From an uncultured Opitutia bacterium (GTDB taxonomy: Bacteria; Verrucomicrobiota; Verrucomicrobiia; Opitutales; Opitutaceae): a stretch of 64,000 nucleotides of DNA. Below, one piece after another: positions 9,533-17,571 of the stretch. Numbering within the stretch: the stretch's first letter is position 1; each line of letters opens with the position of its first letter. The translations under genes and the position numbers were made by a program. The notes under the pieces are model-generated. The model was not told the DNA's origin and made no database searches. It saw nothing but the letters and a program-made list of their open reading frames with translations. Where the stretch lies: the NCBI GenBank assembly GCA_903839035.1, contig CAIMAQ010000079.1, forward strand, positions 1 through 64,000, given 5' to 3'.

Positions 9533-11242
9533 ATGATTGCGTCCGCACCTGCGACCCTGCCCGCCACCCTCGCCGCGCGCCTCGACGACCCCCAGCGCCA
9601 GGCCCTCCTCGAAGCCCCGCGCGAAAAGCGGCTCGCCGTCCTCGCCGCCGCCCTCGCGCTCACCGAGCCCGAGGCGCTCTCCGCCCTCGCCTCGGCCGCC
9701 GGCCTCGCCACCGCCAGCAACCTCGAGCCCGACCCCGCCGCCCGCGGCCTCCTGCCCGCCCGGCTCGTTCACGATTACCAGATCATCCCGATCCGCTTCG
9801 GCGAACCCGCCGAGTCCGGCCCGACCCCGCCGCCGCTGCACCTTGCCTCCGCCTGGCTGCCCGACGAGGTCATGAACGACTGGCTGCGCACCTTCACCCC
9901 CCGCCCGCCCGTCTGGCACCTCGCCGTGCCCGAGCGCGTCCACCAGCTCATCATCGAGAACTACGGCGTCGGCTCCGGCTCGCTCGAGGACGGCGACGAC
10001 TCCTATGTCGCGCCGGAAACCCCGACGCAGAACGAGGAGGTCGTGGACGAAGACGCCGCCGTCGTGCGTTTTGTCACCGACGTGATCTCCCAGGCCGTCG
10101 AGGACCAGGCGACCGACATCCACTGGGAGCCGCAGGAGGGCCAGCTCCGCATCCGCTACCGCGTAGACGGCCTGCTCGTGCCCGTGCCCGTGCCGGAAAA
10201 TCTCCTGCGCTTCCAGGACGCCATCATCTCGCGCCTCAAGATCATGGCGCGCCTCAACATCTCCGAACGCCGCCTCCCGCAGGACGGCCGCATCAACTTC
10301 AAGGCCAACGGCACCACCCTCGACATCCGCGTCTCCACCATCCCGACGATCTACGCCGAATCCATCTCGCTCCGCCTCCTCAACCAGAAGAAGGAAGCCT
10401 ACACGATGGACCGCCTCGGCATGAGCGCCGAGGAACAGGCGCAGATCACGTCGATCCTCGACTACCCGCACGGCATCATCCTGGTCACCGGCCCGACCGG
10501 CTCGGGCAAGTCCACCTCGCTCAACGCCTTCCTGCGGAAGATCAATTCCACCGACCTGCGCATCATCACCATCGAGGACCCGATCGAGTACGAGGTGCCC
10601 GGAGTGAACCAGATGCAGGTGCGGCCCGAGATCGGCCTCAGCTTCGCGGACGCCCTCCGCCACGTGCTGCGCCAGGATCCTGACGTCATCATGGTCGGTG
10701 AAATCCGCGACAAGGACACCGCCGAGATCGCCATCCGCGCCTCCCTCACGGGTCACCTCGTCTTTTCCACGCTGCACACCAACGACGCGCCCGGCGCCAT
10801 CACGCGCCTCGTGGACATGGGCATCGAGCCCTTCCTCGTCGCCTCGGCCATCGAGCTCGTCATCGCCCAGCGCCTCGTGCGCCGCCTCTGTTCCCAATGC
10901 TCGCGCCCGGCGCCCGTCACCCGGATTAAACTCGTCGAGAGCCTCGCCATCCTCGGCTGCAACGCCGCCGAGGCCGAGCTGATCACCGAGCTCAAGGCCC
11001 CGGTCGGCTGCGACCGCTGCCGCGGTACCGGCTACCGCGGCCGCATCGGCATCTTCGAGATCTTCCGGCTCAACGAGGAGATGCACGAGCTCGTCCTGAA
11101 GCGCGAAAGCACCCGCACCCTCGCCGAATCCGCCCGCAAGCACGGCATGCGCACCCTGGGCCAGAGCGGCTGGGAAAAGGTCAAGGCCGGCTACACGACG
11201 CTGGATGAGGTGCTCCGGGTCATAACCGTCGCAGAGAAGTAA
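9533..11242 (+). CDS. gspE: Type II secretion ATPase GspE
   Basis: 569 residues. The cytoplasmic hexameric ATPase powers pseudopilus assembly. An N-terminal GspE/PilB domain (1-160) is followed by the NTPase core with Walker A GPTGSGKST near residues 320-328, an Asp box around IITIEDPIEYE, Walker B DVIMVGEIRD, and a His box LVFSTLHTNDAPG. The tetra-Cys zinc site CSQC (about 452) and CDRC (about 492) is characteristic of GspE/PilB and absent from PilT. The gene sits between gspD (11 bp) and gspF (46 bp), in the order D-E-F. Confidence 0.95.
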   Translation: MIASAPATLPATLAARLDDPQRQALLEAPREKRLAVLAAALALTEPEALSALASAAGLATASNLEPDPAARGLLPARLVHDYQIIPIRFGEPAESGPTPPPLHLASAWLPDEVMNDWLRTFTPRPPVWHLAVPERVHQLIIENYGVGSGSLEDGDDSYVAPETPTQNEEVVDEDAAVVRFVTDVISQAVEDQATDIHWEPQEGQLRIRYRVDGLLVPVPVPENLLRFQDAIISRLKIMARLNISERRLPQDGRINFKANGTTLDIRVSTIPTIYAESISLRLLNQKKEAYTMDRLGMSAEEQAQITSILDYPHGIILVTGPTGSGKSTSLNAFLRKINSTDLRIITIEDPIEYEVPGVNQMQVRPEIGLSFADALRHVLRQDPDVIMVGEIRDKDTAEIAIRASLTGHLVFSTLHTNDAPGAITRLVDMGIEPFLVASAIELVIAQRLVRRLCSQCSRPAPVTRIKLVESLAILGCNAAEAELITELKAPVGCDRCRGTGYRGRIGIFEIFRLNEEMHELVLKRESTRTLAESARKHGMRTLGQSGWEKVKAGYTTLDEVLRVITVAEK

Positions 11243-11249
11243 GATTCAA

Positions 11250-11268
11250 GAGTTAAGATTCTTAACTC
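11250..11268. repeat. Palindrome GAGTTAAGA-T-TCTTAACTC (family E)
   Basis: A perfect 9-bp inverted repeat with a 1-nt centre in the short AT-rich gap between gspE and gspF. Related AT-rich elements lie at 22212-22276 and 26883-26963. It contrasts with the GC-rich surroundings. Confidence 0.6.
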
Positions 11269-11288
11269 CCAAATCATAATTTTCACCC

Positions 11289-12518
11289 ATGCCTCGTTTT
11301 TCCTACAGCGCCCGTGACCGTGCCGGCAAGGCCGTCACCGACACGCTCGAGGCGCCGAGCCGCAAGGACGCTCTTCGGCTCCTCGCCGCGCGCGGGTTGC
11401 AGGTCTCCGCGGTGAATGAAACCGGCGCGGGCGCGGGTCCGGCGCGGCAGGTGGTGACCGTCGACACCCGCGTCATCACCCTCAGCCGAAAACAGCGGCT
11501 GCCCTTTCTCGAGGCCCTGCGCGACCTTGTCACCAGCGGCATGTCCGCCGGCGAGGCCGTGCGCCTCCTCTCGGTCCGCATCAAGGACCCCGGGCTGCGG
11601 CTGCTCAGCGTGGGCCTCTGGGAGCGACTCAGCGAGGGCGCCCCGCTCTCGCGGGCGATGGCGGCGTTCCCGGCGGTGTTCGACTCCTCGACCATCAGCC
11701 TGATCCAGGCGGGCGAGGCCACGGGCTCGCTGGCCGACACGCTGGAGCGCCTGATTGCGCATCTCAACGAGCAGCGGGACCTCCGCACCCAGCTGCTGAC
11801 CGCGCTCGCCTATCCGTGCCTGCTGATGGTTGTGGCCGGCGGCCTCGTGCTGTTCTTCCTGTTCTTCCTGCTGCCGCGGTTGCAGGCGCTGTTCAACTCC
11901 CTCCACGGCGAACTCCCGCTCTCCACGCGCCTGCTCGTCGCCGGCTCCAGCTTTGCCCTGCATTTCGGCATTTTCATCGTGATCGCCGCGGTGCTGGGCG
12001 CCATCTCGCTCTGGCGCTGGCGGCAGACGGACGCCGGCCGCGAGGCGACCGACGCGTGGCTGCTCCGTGTGCCGCTTGCCGGGCCGTTCGCGGTTTCGCA
12101 GACCGTCCTGGCGTTCAGCCAGACGCTCGGTGTGCTGCTGGCCAACGGCATCACGGCAGCCGACGCTCTGCGCATGACCGAGCGCCAGATCGGCAACCGG
12201 GTGCACCGCCGGGCGTTCCATGACGCGACCGACCGCGTGCTCGAGGGCGAGGCGCTTTCCACGGCCCTCGCGCGCACGGGCTGCTTTCCCGACCTGGTCC
12301 TCGACCGTCTCGCCGTCGGCGAGAACACCGGCAACATCGTGCCGAGCCTCCGCGAGATCGCCCGCAACTATCAGCGCATCATCTCCAGCCAGCTGAACCT
12401 CTTCGTGAAGGTCATCGCGACCGTCGTGCTGCTGGCCGTGTTCGTCATCGTGGGCTTCATCGCCTTCGCGATCGTCAGCGCCGTCTTCAAGGTCAGCGCG
12501 AGCTTCAAGCTCGGTTAA
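11289..12518 (+). CDS. gspF: Type II secretion inner-membrane platform protein GspF
   Basis: 409 residues, normal for GspF/PilC. Two repeated cytoplasmic T2SSF domains (about 65-190 and 270-390) are separated by membrane segments near residues 170-200 (LLMVVAGGLVLFFLFFLLP) and 220-245, with a last one near 375-400. The N-terminus FSYSARDRAGKAVTDTLEA and the LIQAGEATGSLADTLERL motif are family hallmarks. It anchors the ATPase and pseudopilus at the inner membrane. It is last of the gspD-E-F block, with its stop 95 bp from the stop of the convergent gspM. Confidence 0.95.
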   Translation: MPRFSYSARDRAGKAVTDTLEAPSRKDALRLLAARGLQVSAVNETGAGAGPARQVVTVDTRVITLSRKQRLPFLEALRDLVTSGMSAGEAVRLLSVRIKDPGLRLLSVGLWERLSEGAPLSRAMAAFPAVFDSSTISLIQAGEATGSLADTLERLIAHLNEQRDLRTQLLTALAYPCLLMVVAGGLVLFFLFFLLPRLQALFNSLHGELPLSTRLLVAGSSFALHFGIFIVIAAVLGAISLWRWRQTDAGREATDAWLLRVPLAGPFAVSQTVLAFSQTLGVLLANGITAADALRMTERQIGNRVHRRAFHDATDRVLEGEALSTALARTGCFPDLVLDRLAVGENTGNIVPSLREIARNYQRIISSQLNLFVKVIATVVLLAVFVIVGFIAFAIVSAVFKVSASFKLG

Positions 12519-12522
12519 TTGA

Positions 12523-12600
12523 CCCACGGAATACACGGAAAGCAGAATTCCGTCTCCGGCATTATCGGATCGATTCCGTGTCGTCCGTGTGTTCCGTGGG
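12523..12600. repeat. Inverted repeat between convergent gspF and gspM (family D)
   Basis: Left arm CCCACGGAATACACGG (12523-12538) pairs with CCGTGTGTTCCGTGGG (12585-12600), 15 of 16 positions complementary. It fills the gap between two converging T2SS blocks, where a bidirectional transcription stop would be expected, although no T-run follows. A related element lies at 6137-6208. Confidence 0.65.
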
Positions 12601-12613
12601 CAATCGCCCGGCC

Positions 12614-13144
12614 TCAATGCACGATCTCGACTGACGACACCCGTAGCGACGCGTTCAGCACCGCCGGGTTCGCCCGCTCCGACTGCAGCGAGAACTGCTC
12701 GATGCCGATGTAGGGCGAGCGCTTGGTCAGCTCGAGGTAGAACCGCTTCAGCCCATCCCAGTCCATCTTCAGCAAATTGAACTGGGCCGTGTGCACCGCA
12801 AACTGGCCGCTGCGCTCCGTGCGCGGCGTGTCGCTGGTGAACTTCAGCCCCTGCGCCCGCGCCAGCCCGTTGAGTTCGCCGACCAGCTGCGTGTCATCGA
12901 GCGTCTTCGCCGGGTCGAGGTTCTTCACCGCCTGACCCGCCCCCGCCTCGATGGTTCCGCGGTTCGCAAGCCACTGCTGCTGGTCGGCCAAGGCTACTGT
13001 CGTCGCCCGCTGCGTCCGCCAGGCCCGCGCCACGCGGCCGCTGAAATTCGACAGCAGCGTCAGCGCCACCAGGAGTGCAATCACCACGAGGAGCAGCTTC
13101 TCGCGCAACAGCCGGCTGAGGAAAAAGACCTTGAGCGCGTTCAT
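12614..13144 (-). CDS. gspM: GspM-like type II secretion protein
   Basis: 176 residues with the GspM/PilO plan: a short cytoplasmic N-terminus, one membrane segment at about residues 18-36, then a coiled-coil-prone stretch and a small alpha/beta periplasmic domain. In this family it pairs with GspL in the inner-membrane platform. Sequence alone is weakly conserved, so the call leans on topology and position: its ATG overlaps the gspL stop by 4 bp (ATGA), making it last of the G-to-M block. Confidence 0.75.
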   Translation of the reverse strand: MNALKVFFLSRLLREKLLLVVIALLVALTLLSNFSGRVARAWRTQRATTVALADQQQWLANRGTIEAGAGQAVKNLDPAKTLDDTQLVGELNGLARAQGLKFTSDTPRTERSGQFAVHTAQFNLLKMDWDGLKRFYLELTKRSPYIGIEQFSLQSERANPAVLNASLRVSSVEIVH

Positions 13145-14283
13145 GAGGATGCGGCGGGCTTCAGCGCCTCGGGTCGGAAAGTGATGACGAGGGTGAACGT
13201 CATGAGGTTGTCGCGGGTGCGCTGGTCGCGCACCTCGACGGCCGCGCAGGCCGGCTGCTCGCCGAGGGCCGAGCGAAAGGCCGCCACGTCGCCGGGCGAG
13301 GTCGTCTGGGCGTCCACTGTCAGGGTGTAGAGCCCGCTGGTCGTCGCCCGGAGGAACTGGATCGTCGCGGGCTTCCGCTCACTGGCGGCCGAGAGCATTT
13401 CCAGCGGCAGGAGCCGCTGGGTGGAGAGTTCGTTGGTCCGCGTCGCCAGGCTTTGCGCCGTCATGATCTGGTCCACGACCGGCTGCTGCGCCGCGACCTT
13501 CGCCTCGCGGGTCCGTTGCCACACGCCTTCGCCCAGGAGGGCCACCAGACCCAGCAGCATCAAGCCCACGGCCGCGAAGCTGCCGATAAACAGCCGCCAG
13601 AGCAGCAGGTCGCGCCCCTGCGCCCGCCGCAGCGCCGCCAGCTCAGTCTTGTCGCGCACATCCATCGCGGCGGCCCGGCTGGCGGGCAGGCGCGATGCCA
13701 GCGCTTCGGCGTGAAACACAAATTCATCCCCGCCGCGCGCCATCGCCTCGGCCACCGGCGCTTCGGCCAGCTCCACCACCTGCTTGCTGCCGCCCGCCAG
13801 GCGCAACAACTCGTCCTTCACTTTGGCCTGGTCGGACTCGGTCGCCTCAGGTGGTAGCGCCCGGAAAAACACCCCCGCCGGCACCGGCCCGTTCTCCCAA
13901 TGCACCGCCGTGAGTCCACCGGCCGACGGCACCAACAGCGTCGTCGCGGGCTTGACCTCGAGTCCCAGCAGCGCGGCAAAGGCCGGCAGCACCAGCGCCG
14001 CGCGGTCCCACTCCGCGAGCTGCTCGCGTGTGAACCGCCGGCGATAGGCCGCAAAGACCAGCACGCGTTCCGCCCCGGGCGCCCAGAAAAATCCGTGATA
14101 GAGCTGCCCGGCGGGAAACGGCGAAATCCCCTCCAGCGCCAGCTCGGCCTGCATTGCCACCTCCGCCGGAGTCGCCCCGGCGGACACGGGAAACGCCCGC
14201 GTGAAAAACAGCGCGTCGGGCAGCAGCACCACCTTGGGTGCCCTTGCGCCGGTTGGGAGGAGTTTAAGGGACGGCGGGATCAT
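13141..14283 (-). CDS. gspL: GspL-like type II secretion protein (PilM/PilN-like)
   Basis: 380 residues. The cytoplasmic part (1-220) resembles the actin-like fold of GspL/PilM in length and layout. A single membrane segment lies at about 226-252, followed by a coiled-coil stretch and a ferredoxin-like periplasmic domain (about 310-380). GspL recruits the GspE ATPase to the membrane and pairs with GspM. The start ATG overlaps the gspK stop by 4 bp and the gspM start overlaps its own stop by 4 bp, so the three genes are translationally coupled. Confidence 0.78.
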   Translation of the reverse strand: MIPPSLKLLPTGARAPKVVLLPDALFFTRAFPVSAGATPAEVAMQAELALEGISPFPAGQLYHGFFWAPGAERVLVFAAYRRRFTREQLAEWDRAALVLPAFAALLGLEVKPATTLLVPSAGGLTAVHWENGPVPAGVFFRALPPEATESDQAKVKDELLRLAGGSKQVVELAEAPVAEAMARGGDEFVFHAEALASRLPASRAAAMDVRDKTELAALRRAQGRDLLLWRLFIGSFAAVGLMLLGLVALLGEGVWQRTREAKVAAQQPVVDQIMTAQSLATRTNELSTQRLLPLEMLSAASERKPATIQFLRATTSGLYTLTVDAQTTSPGDVAAFRSALGEQPACAAVEVRDQRTRDNLMTFTLVITFRPEALKPAASS

Positions 14284-15512
14284 GCGGCGGGCGGTGGAAC
14301 AGGTGACATGTCGGCATTTTCCCTAATTTCCAAGAGTGTAAATGGGGAGTTGAGCCGCGCAGCTGGAGTCACCGGGGCCACGGTGGGTCCGGTGGGCGCC
14401 GCCGAAGGAGGAGTGGTGCCATTGCCAGACGCGGCCTCGGTGGCGGAAGTTGCGGTCGATTTGACGATTGTCGCCCCGCCCGACGGCGCCACCACCGCGG
14501 TCAGCCGAAACTCCGAGCGGCCCTCGTGGATCGTGATGTTCACCCGCAGCGCCCGGATCTGCGCGCCGGCCAGCGGCGGCAGCGCACCCGAGCCCAGCAC
14601 AGCGGAGATGTCGCCGGTGGAGTTGAACCAGCGCGGCCCCTGCGACACGTACGCCCCGGTTCCGGCCAGGTAGTCGCTCACGCGCTGCTGTTGTGTGACA
14701 TCCGAGAACCCGAGCGCCAGGAACACATCCGGCGACGCGGCGTTCAGGTTGACCTGCGAAAAGTTGTAGAGGGAAAACGTCGCCTCAAACCGGCGGCCAA
14801 GGTCGCTGAGCCGCCCCTGGTCGTCGTAAAACACCTCGCGCGCGTAATCGATCGCCGCCAGCTCGGAGAAGGAGCGCAGTGAACGGCCGGGCGCGTTGTA
14901 CGGGATCGTCACCTGATCGTAGTCCGTCGGCTGGCCCGACGCCGGCACGTAGTCCTTCCGCATCCAGCCCAGCAGCGCGTCGGCCAGCCGCTGTGCGTCC
15001 GCCGGCGCCAGTTGCCACGCGTCGAACAGGTTCACCAGCGTCGCCGCATCCACGCGCGTCAGCGGGAGCTTGCCGCTCTCGTCCACCAGCGTGACCTCCG
15101 CCGTGCAACCCTCGCGCGGCGTCCAGCCGGCAAATCCCAGCGGATCACCCCATCCTTCCGCCGGGCTGTGCAAGCCGTTGTCGGCCTGACCGAAGCTCTG
15201 CAGCGTCGCGAGGGTGACCTCCAAGGCCGAGTAGGCCTCCTGCCGCAGGCGTTTCGCCGACGCGGCCCGCGCCTCGACCAGCAGGTCGCTGCTCGCCTGC
15301 TCGATGAACGCCACCAGCGCCACCGACGTGAACAACAGTGTGACCAGTACAATCACCAGCACGGAGGCCCGGTTGATACAGGCCGGTCGGGCGTGGGTTG
15401 CACGCTCGCGCGCAACGTTGCGTGCGAGCACGCAACCCACATCGGGAGAAATCGCCCCAGGGGTCCGTCCCCGGACGTCCCGTCGTCCGTAGTCTGCCTG
15501 AAGTCCCTTCAT
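14280..15512 (-). CDS. gspK: Type II secretion minor pseudopilin GspK
   Basis: 410 residues from the ATG at 15512, which follows the gspJ stop by one base. The hydrophobic prepilin helix (SVLVIVLVTLLFTSVALVAF) begins near residue 50, and the GspK alpha-domain insertion is visible (LNAASPDVFLALG). GspK caps the pseudopilus tip with GspI and GspJ. The leader of about 48 residues is encoded by a dispersed palindrome (15393-15440), so the true start may be a GTG nearer the helix. An Ala/Pro/Thr-rich tail ends the protein. It overlaps gspL by 4 bp. Confidence 0.85.
   Translation of the reverse strand: MKGLQADYGRRDVRGRTPGAISPDVGCVLARNVARERATHARPACINRASVLVIVLVTLLFTSVALVAFIEQASSDLLVEARAASAKRLRQEAYSALEVTLATLQSFGQADNGLHSPAEGWGDPLGFAGWTPREGCTAEVTLVDESGKLPLTRVDAATLVNLFDAWQLAPADAQRLADALLGWMRKDYVPASGQPTDYDQVTIPYNAPGRSLRSFSELAAIDYAREVFYDDQGRLSDLGRRFEATFSLYNFSQVNLNAASPDVFLALGFSDVTQQQRVSDYLAGTGAYVSQGPRWFNSTGDISAVLGSGALPPLAGAQIRALRVNITIHEGRSEFRLTAVVAPSGGATIVKSTATSATEAASGNGTTPPSAAPTGPTVAPVTPAARLNSPFTLLEIRENADMSPVPPPAA
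15393..15440. repeat. Dispersed palindrome, family B, copy 1 (inside gspK leader)
   Basis: Arms GTGGGTTGCACGCTCGCGCGC and GCGTGCGAGCACGCAACCCAC flank a central AACGTT. A second copy with the same outer arms GTGGGTTGC and GCAACCCAC and the same AACGTT centre is at 59363-59411, in intergenic DNA. The copy here encodes part of the gspK leader. Confidence 0.75.
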
Positions 15513-15513
15513 G

Positions 15514-16368
15514 CTAAAAATTCGGCAGCCCCTCCGTCGGCGTGGGCAGGGTGATGACGCTCTCCCGTTTCAATTTTCCGTAGGCAAACTTCAGCCGCAG
15601 CCGCTGCGGGGTCTGCAGCTGGCCGGACGCGTCCTTCCGGATAACCGGCTCCGTCTTCCAGGTCTTGAAATCAGCATCGTAATAGTCGTACGCCAGCGCG
15701 GTCACCAGCGGCGTGATGACCGTCTCGCGCGGCGGGTCGTCGTTGAACTTCGTCTCGAGCCGCGAGTGCCACAGCAGCACAAGCCCGTCGCGGTCCCGCG
15801 CCTGCAGCGAGCAGACCACCTCCGGCAGCGGCCGGTCGGGCCACACCAAGAGCCGGCTGCCGGCGGGCAGTTCGAAGGTAAGCAGGTTGTCCGTCGCACC
15901 GTTGAGCGGCTTGATTTCCTGCGGTGTGATCGGCGCGGTCCCGGCGGACGCCGCGGGTGGCAGGGCCGCGGCGTGCAGCTCCTGGTCGAGGTAACGCGTG
16001 ACCGCCCGCACATGCCGGTCGAACAGCCGCACGTCCGTGTTGCGCCCCCACAGCTCGCCCATCGAGAACACAAAGACATTGAGCGAAACCAGCACGAGCG
16101 CCGTCAGCGCCAGGGCGAGGAGGATTTCGAGCAACGTGAATCCGTTGCTCGCCACGCCGAAGCCAAACGGGCGCAGGCGGGCCAGCAGGGTACCTTTGTC
16201 GAGGTGGAGCGTGTTGCCCTCAACGCGGTTGCCTTGTGAAGGTAAAAATGGGGCTGGGGCGCCCTCGCCCCGTCTTAGCTCCAACCGCGGCGAGGGCGCC
16301 GCGGCCCCACCAAAACGCGTTGAGGGTACCGTATTCCACCCCGCAAAAATGGCCGGCTGCGCTTTCAT
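15514..16368 (-). CDS. gspJ: Type II secretion minor pseudopilin GspJ
   Basis: 284 residues. The prepilin cleavage motif NG|FTLLEILLALALTAL marks a pseudopilin, and the long beta-rich body (DPPRETVITPL, then a C-terminal LRLKFAYGKLKRE strand) fits GspJ, which sits at the pseudopilus tip. The start ATG at 16368 overlaps the gspI stop as ATGA, but it gives an unusually long 76-residue leader that contains a family A palindrome. A GTG at 16155 would give a five-residue leader (VASNG). The membrane helix follows the cleavage site directly. Confidence 0.85.
   Translation of the reverse strand: MKAQPAIFAGWNTVPSTRFGGAAAPSPRLELRRGEGAPAPFLPSQGNRVEGNTLHLDKGTLLARLRPFGFGVASNGFTLLEILLALALTALVLVSLNVFVFSMGELWGRNTDVRLFDRHVRAVTRYLDQELHAAALPPAASAGTAPITPQEIKPLNGATDNLLTFELPAGSRLLVWPDRPLPEVVCSLQARDRDGLVLLWHSRLETKFNDDPPRETVITPLVTALAYDYYDADFKTWKTEPVIRKDASGQLQTPQRLRLKFAYGKLKRESVITLPTPTEGLPNF
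16250..16308. repeat. Dispersed palindrome, family A, copy 1 (inside gspJ leader)
   Basis: Left arm GGGGCTGGGGCGCCCTCGCC (16250-16269) and right arm GGCGAGGGCGCCGCGGCCCC (16289-16308) are imperfect inverted repeats around CCGTCTTAGCTCCAACCGC. Other copies are at 17459-17517 and, in altered form, 47841-47897. Confidence 0.8.
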
Positions 16369-16931
16369 TGCGGCTTGTCCTTCCCCTGCAGCTTCGCAAT
16401 CCGGTCCTGCGCGTCCTGCTTCAGCTTGGTGTTCTCCGTCGGATCCGCCCAGGTCGGGCGCAGCACCGTGAAATTTTCCGTCACCGTCCGCGTCCCACCT
16501 CCGCTCGCGGACTCCGCCGCCAGCTCGCAGACAAACGTCACCGTGAAGAGGTCGGCCGTCGCCGTGGACGCGATTGTGGCGTGCCACCGCACCTGGCGTC
16601 CGCCCGGGGCCACAAAATCCCCGCCTTTCTCCGCCGTGTCGTGGTCGGGCTCGGCGAGCAGTTGCGCGCGGGCGAAGCGGACGTCCTCGTCGACCTGGTT
16701 GCCGCGCGCAGCCGTCTCGTAAGCGTTGAGGACATTCACATACGCCGAGCCGAGCACGACCGCCGCGAGCGCGAAAATCGCCAGCGCCACGATGACCTCC
16801 AGGAGTGTGAAGGCGCACCTCGCCACGCCATTCCGCCCTCTGTCGTTTCGCCCTGCGGAACGACAGAGAAAGTCCCGTCCAGCGGGACGAAGGTGGGCCG
16901 GCCCTACGAAGCCTTGGCGAAGGAGGGGCAT
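16365..16931 (-). CDS. gspI: Type II secretion minor pseudopilin GspI
   Basis: 188 residues from the ATG at 16931, one base after the gspH stop. The cleavage motif is CA|FTLLEVIVALAIFALAAVV, with Ala rather than Gly at position -1. The size and the conserved YVNVLNAYETAA after the helix fit GspI. The 40-residue leader is made of palindromic repeat DNA (16838-16926); a GTG at 16826 would give the five-residue leader VARCA. The stop overlaps the gspJ start by 4 bp. Confidence 0.83.
   Translation of the reverse strand: MPLLRQGFVGPAHLRPAGRDFLCRSAGRNDRGRNGVARCAFTLLEVIVALAIFALAAVVLGSAYVNVLNAYETAARGNQVDEDVRFARAQLLAEPDHDTAEKGGDFVAPGGRQVRWHATIASTATADLFTVTFVCELAAESASGGGTRTVTENFTVLRPTWADPTENTKLKQDAQDRIAKLQGKDKPQ
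16838..16926. repeat. Composite palindromes plus family C repeat (inside gspI leader)
   Basis: Three pieces in a row: a perfect 10-bp inverted repeat CTCTGTCGTT / AACGACAGAG (16838-16868), a 6-bp hairpin GTCCCG-TCCAG-CGGGAC (16872-16888), and the family C core CGAAGCCTTGGCGAAGGAGG (16907-16926), which recurs at 18017-18036 with one change. Confidence 0.75.
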
Positions 16932-16932
16932 G

Positions 16933-17571
16933 TCAGGGGTTCGCCTCCACGCGTGGGAGCACTTGCGCGCACGTCCATGGGTCAATGCTGAGCACCTTGG
17001 CCGCTCCGCCAGCCCGGAACTGCGCCCGGAACGGCGAGACCGTGCCGTCGGGATAAAACGTCACCGCCGGCACGGTCTTCGTGTCCACGAGTTCGCCTCC
17101 GATGAGCACCGAACTCTGGCCGGGCTGCGCCGACAGAAAATCCACCGTCAGGTCGCGCAGCGCCGGCACCGGGAGGGCCAGTGGCGAGGCCCCGTCATCC
17201 AGCACGAAGGCCTGTTGCTTGGGATCAAAGCTCAGCCGCACCTCGCGCTCGGCCGTGAGCGCCGCGGTGCGGGACTGCTGCACCGCCTGCCAGAAAACGG
17301 CCTCCGGTGTCGCTGGCTTGTCGCTGAGCAGGTTGACCGACCCCGTCACCAGCACCGCCGCGAGCAACCCCATCAGTGCGATGGCGAGCAGGATTTCCAG
17401 CAGCGTGAACGCGCGTTCGAGGTGGGGCGCGTTGTTCCGCACTCGCTGGTATACCTTTGGGGACGGGCCGCCCCCGCCCCGTCTAAGGCCCAACCGCGGC
17501 GAGGGCGCCGCGGCCCCATCCCCACCCAACGAGGGCCGAAAACGTGTCTCCACGGGGAGGAAGCCTACCAA
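16933..17571 (-). CDS. gspH: Type II secretion minor pseudopilin GspH
   Basis: 212 residues. The helix follows RA|FTLLEILLAIALMGLLAAVL; again Ala precedes Phe. The body (TAALTAEREVRLSFDPKQ, then GGAAKVLSIDPWTC) has the GspH/FimT pattern. The furthest start is a TTG at 17571 overlapping the gspG stop, giving a 54-residue leader that includes the family A palindrome at 17459-17517. A GTG at 17553 or at 17442 (leader VRNNAPHLERA) is also possible. GspH joins the pseudopilus shaft to its tip complex. Confidence 0.82.
   Translation of the reverse strand: MVGFLPVETRFRPSLGGDGAAAPSPRLGLRRGGGGPSPKVYQRVRNNAPHLERAFTLLEILLAIALMGLLAAVLVTGSVNLLSDKPATPEAVFWQAVQQSRTAALTAEREVRLSFDPKQQAFVLDDGASPLALPVPALRDLTVDFLSAQPGQSSVLIGGELVDTKTVPAVTFYPDGTVSPFRAQFRAGGAAKVLSIDPWTCAQVLPRVEANP
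17459..17517. repeat. Dispersed palindrome, family A, copy 2 (inside gspH leader)
   Basis: Right arm GGCGAGGGCGCCGCGGCCCC (17498-17517) is identical to that of copy 1. The left arm (17459-17478) is diverged but still complementary in its GC-rich core, and the centre CCGTCTAAGGCCCAACCGC matches copy 1 at most positions. Confidence 0.78.

Noticed and set aside
7779-9548. A 589-codon open frame on the minus strand opposite gspD
   Set aside because: Its composition is a Gly/Asp/Val-rich shadow of the secretin reading frame; gspD has strong family motifs.
9320-11143. A 607-codon open frame on the minus strand opposite gspE
   Set aside because: Shadow frame of GspE, which has all ATPase motifs and the zinc cysteines.
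15514-16818. A 434-codon version of gspJ starting inside gspI
   Set aside because: The first 150 codons are a shadow of gspI; the ATG at 16368 overlapping the gspI stop is the credible start.
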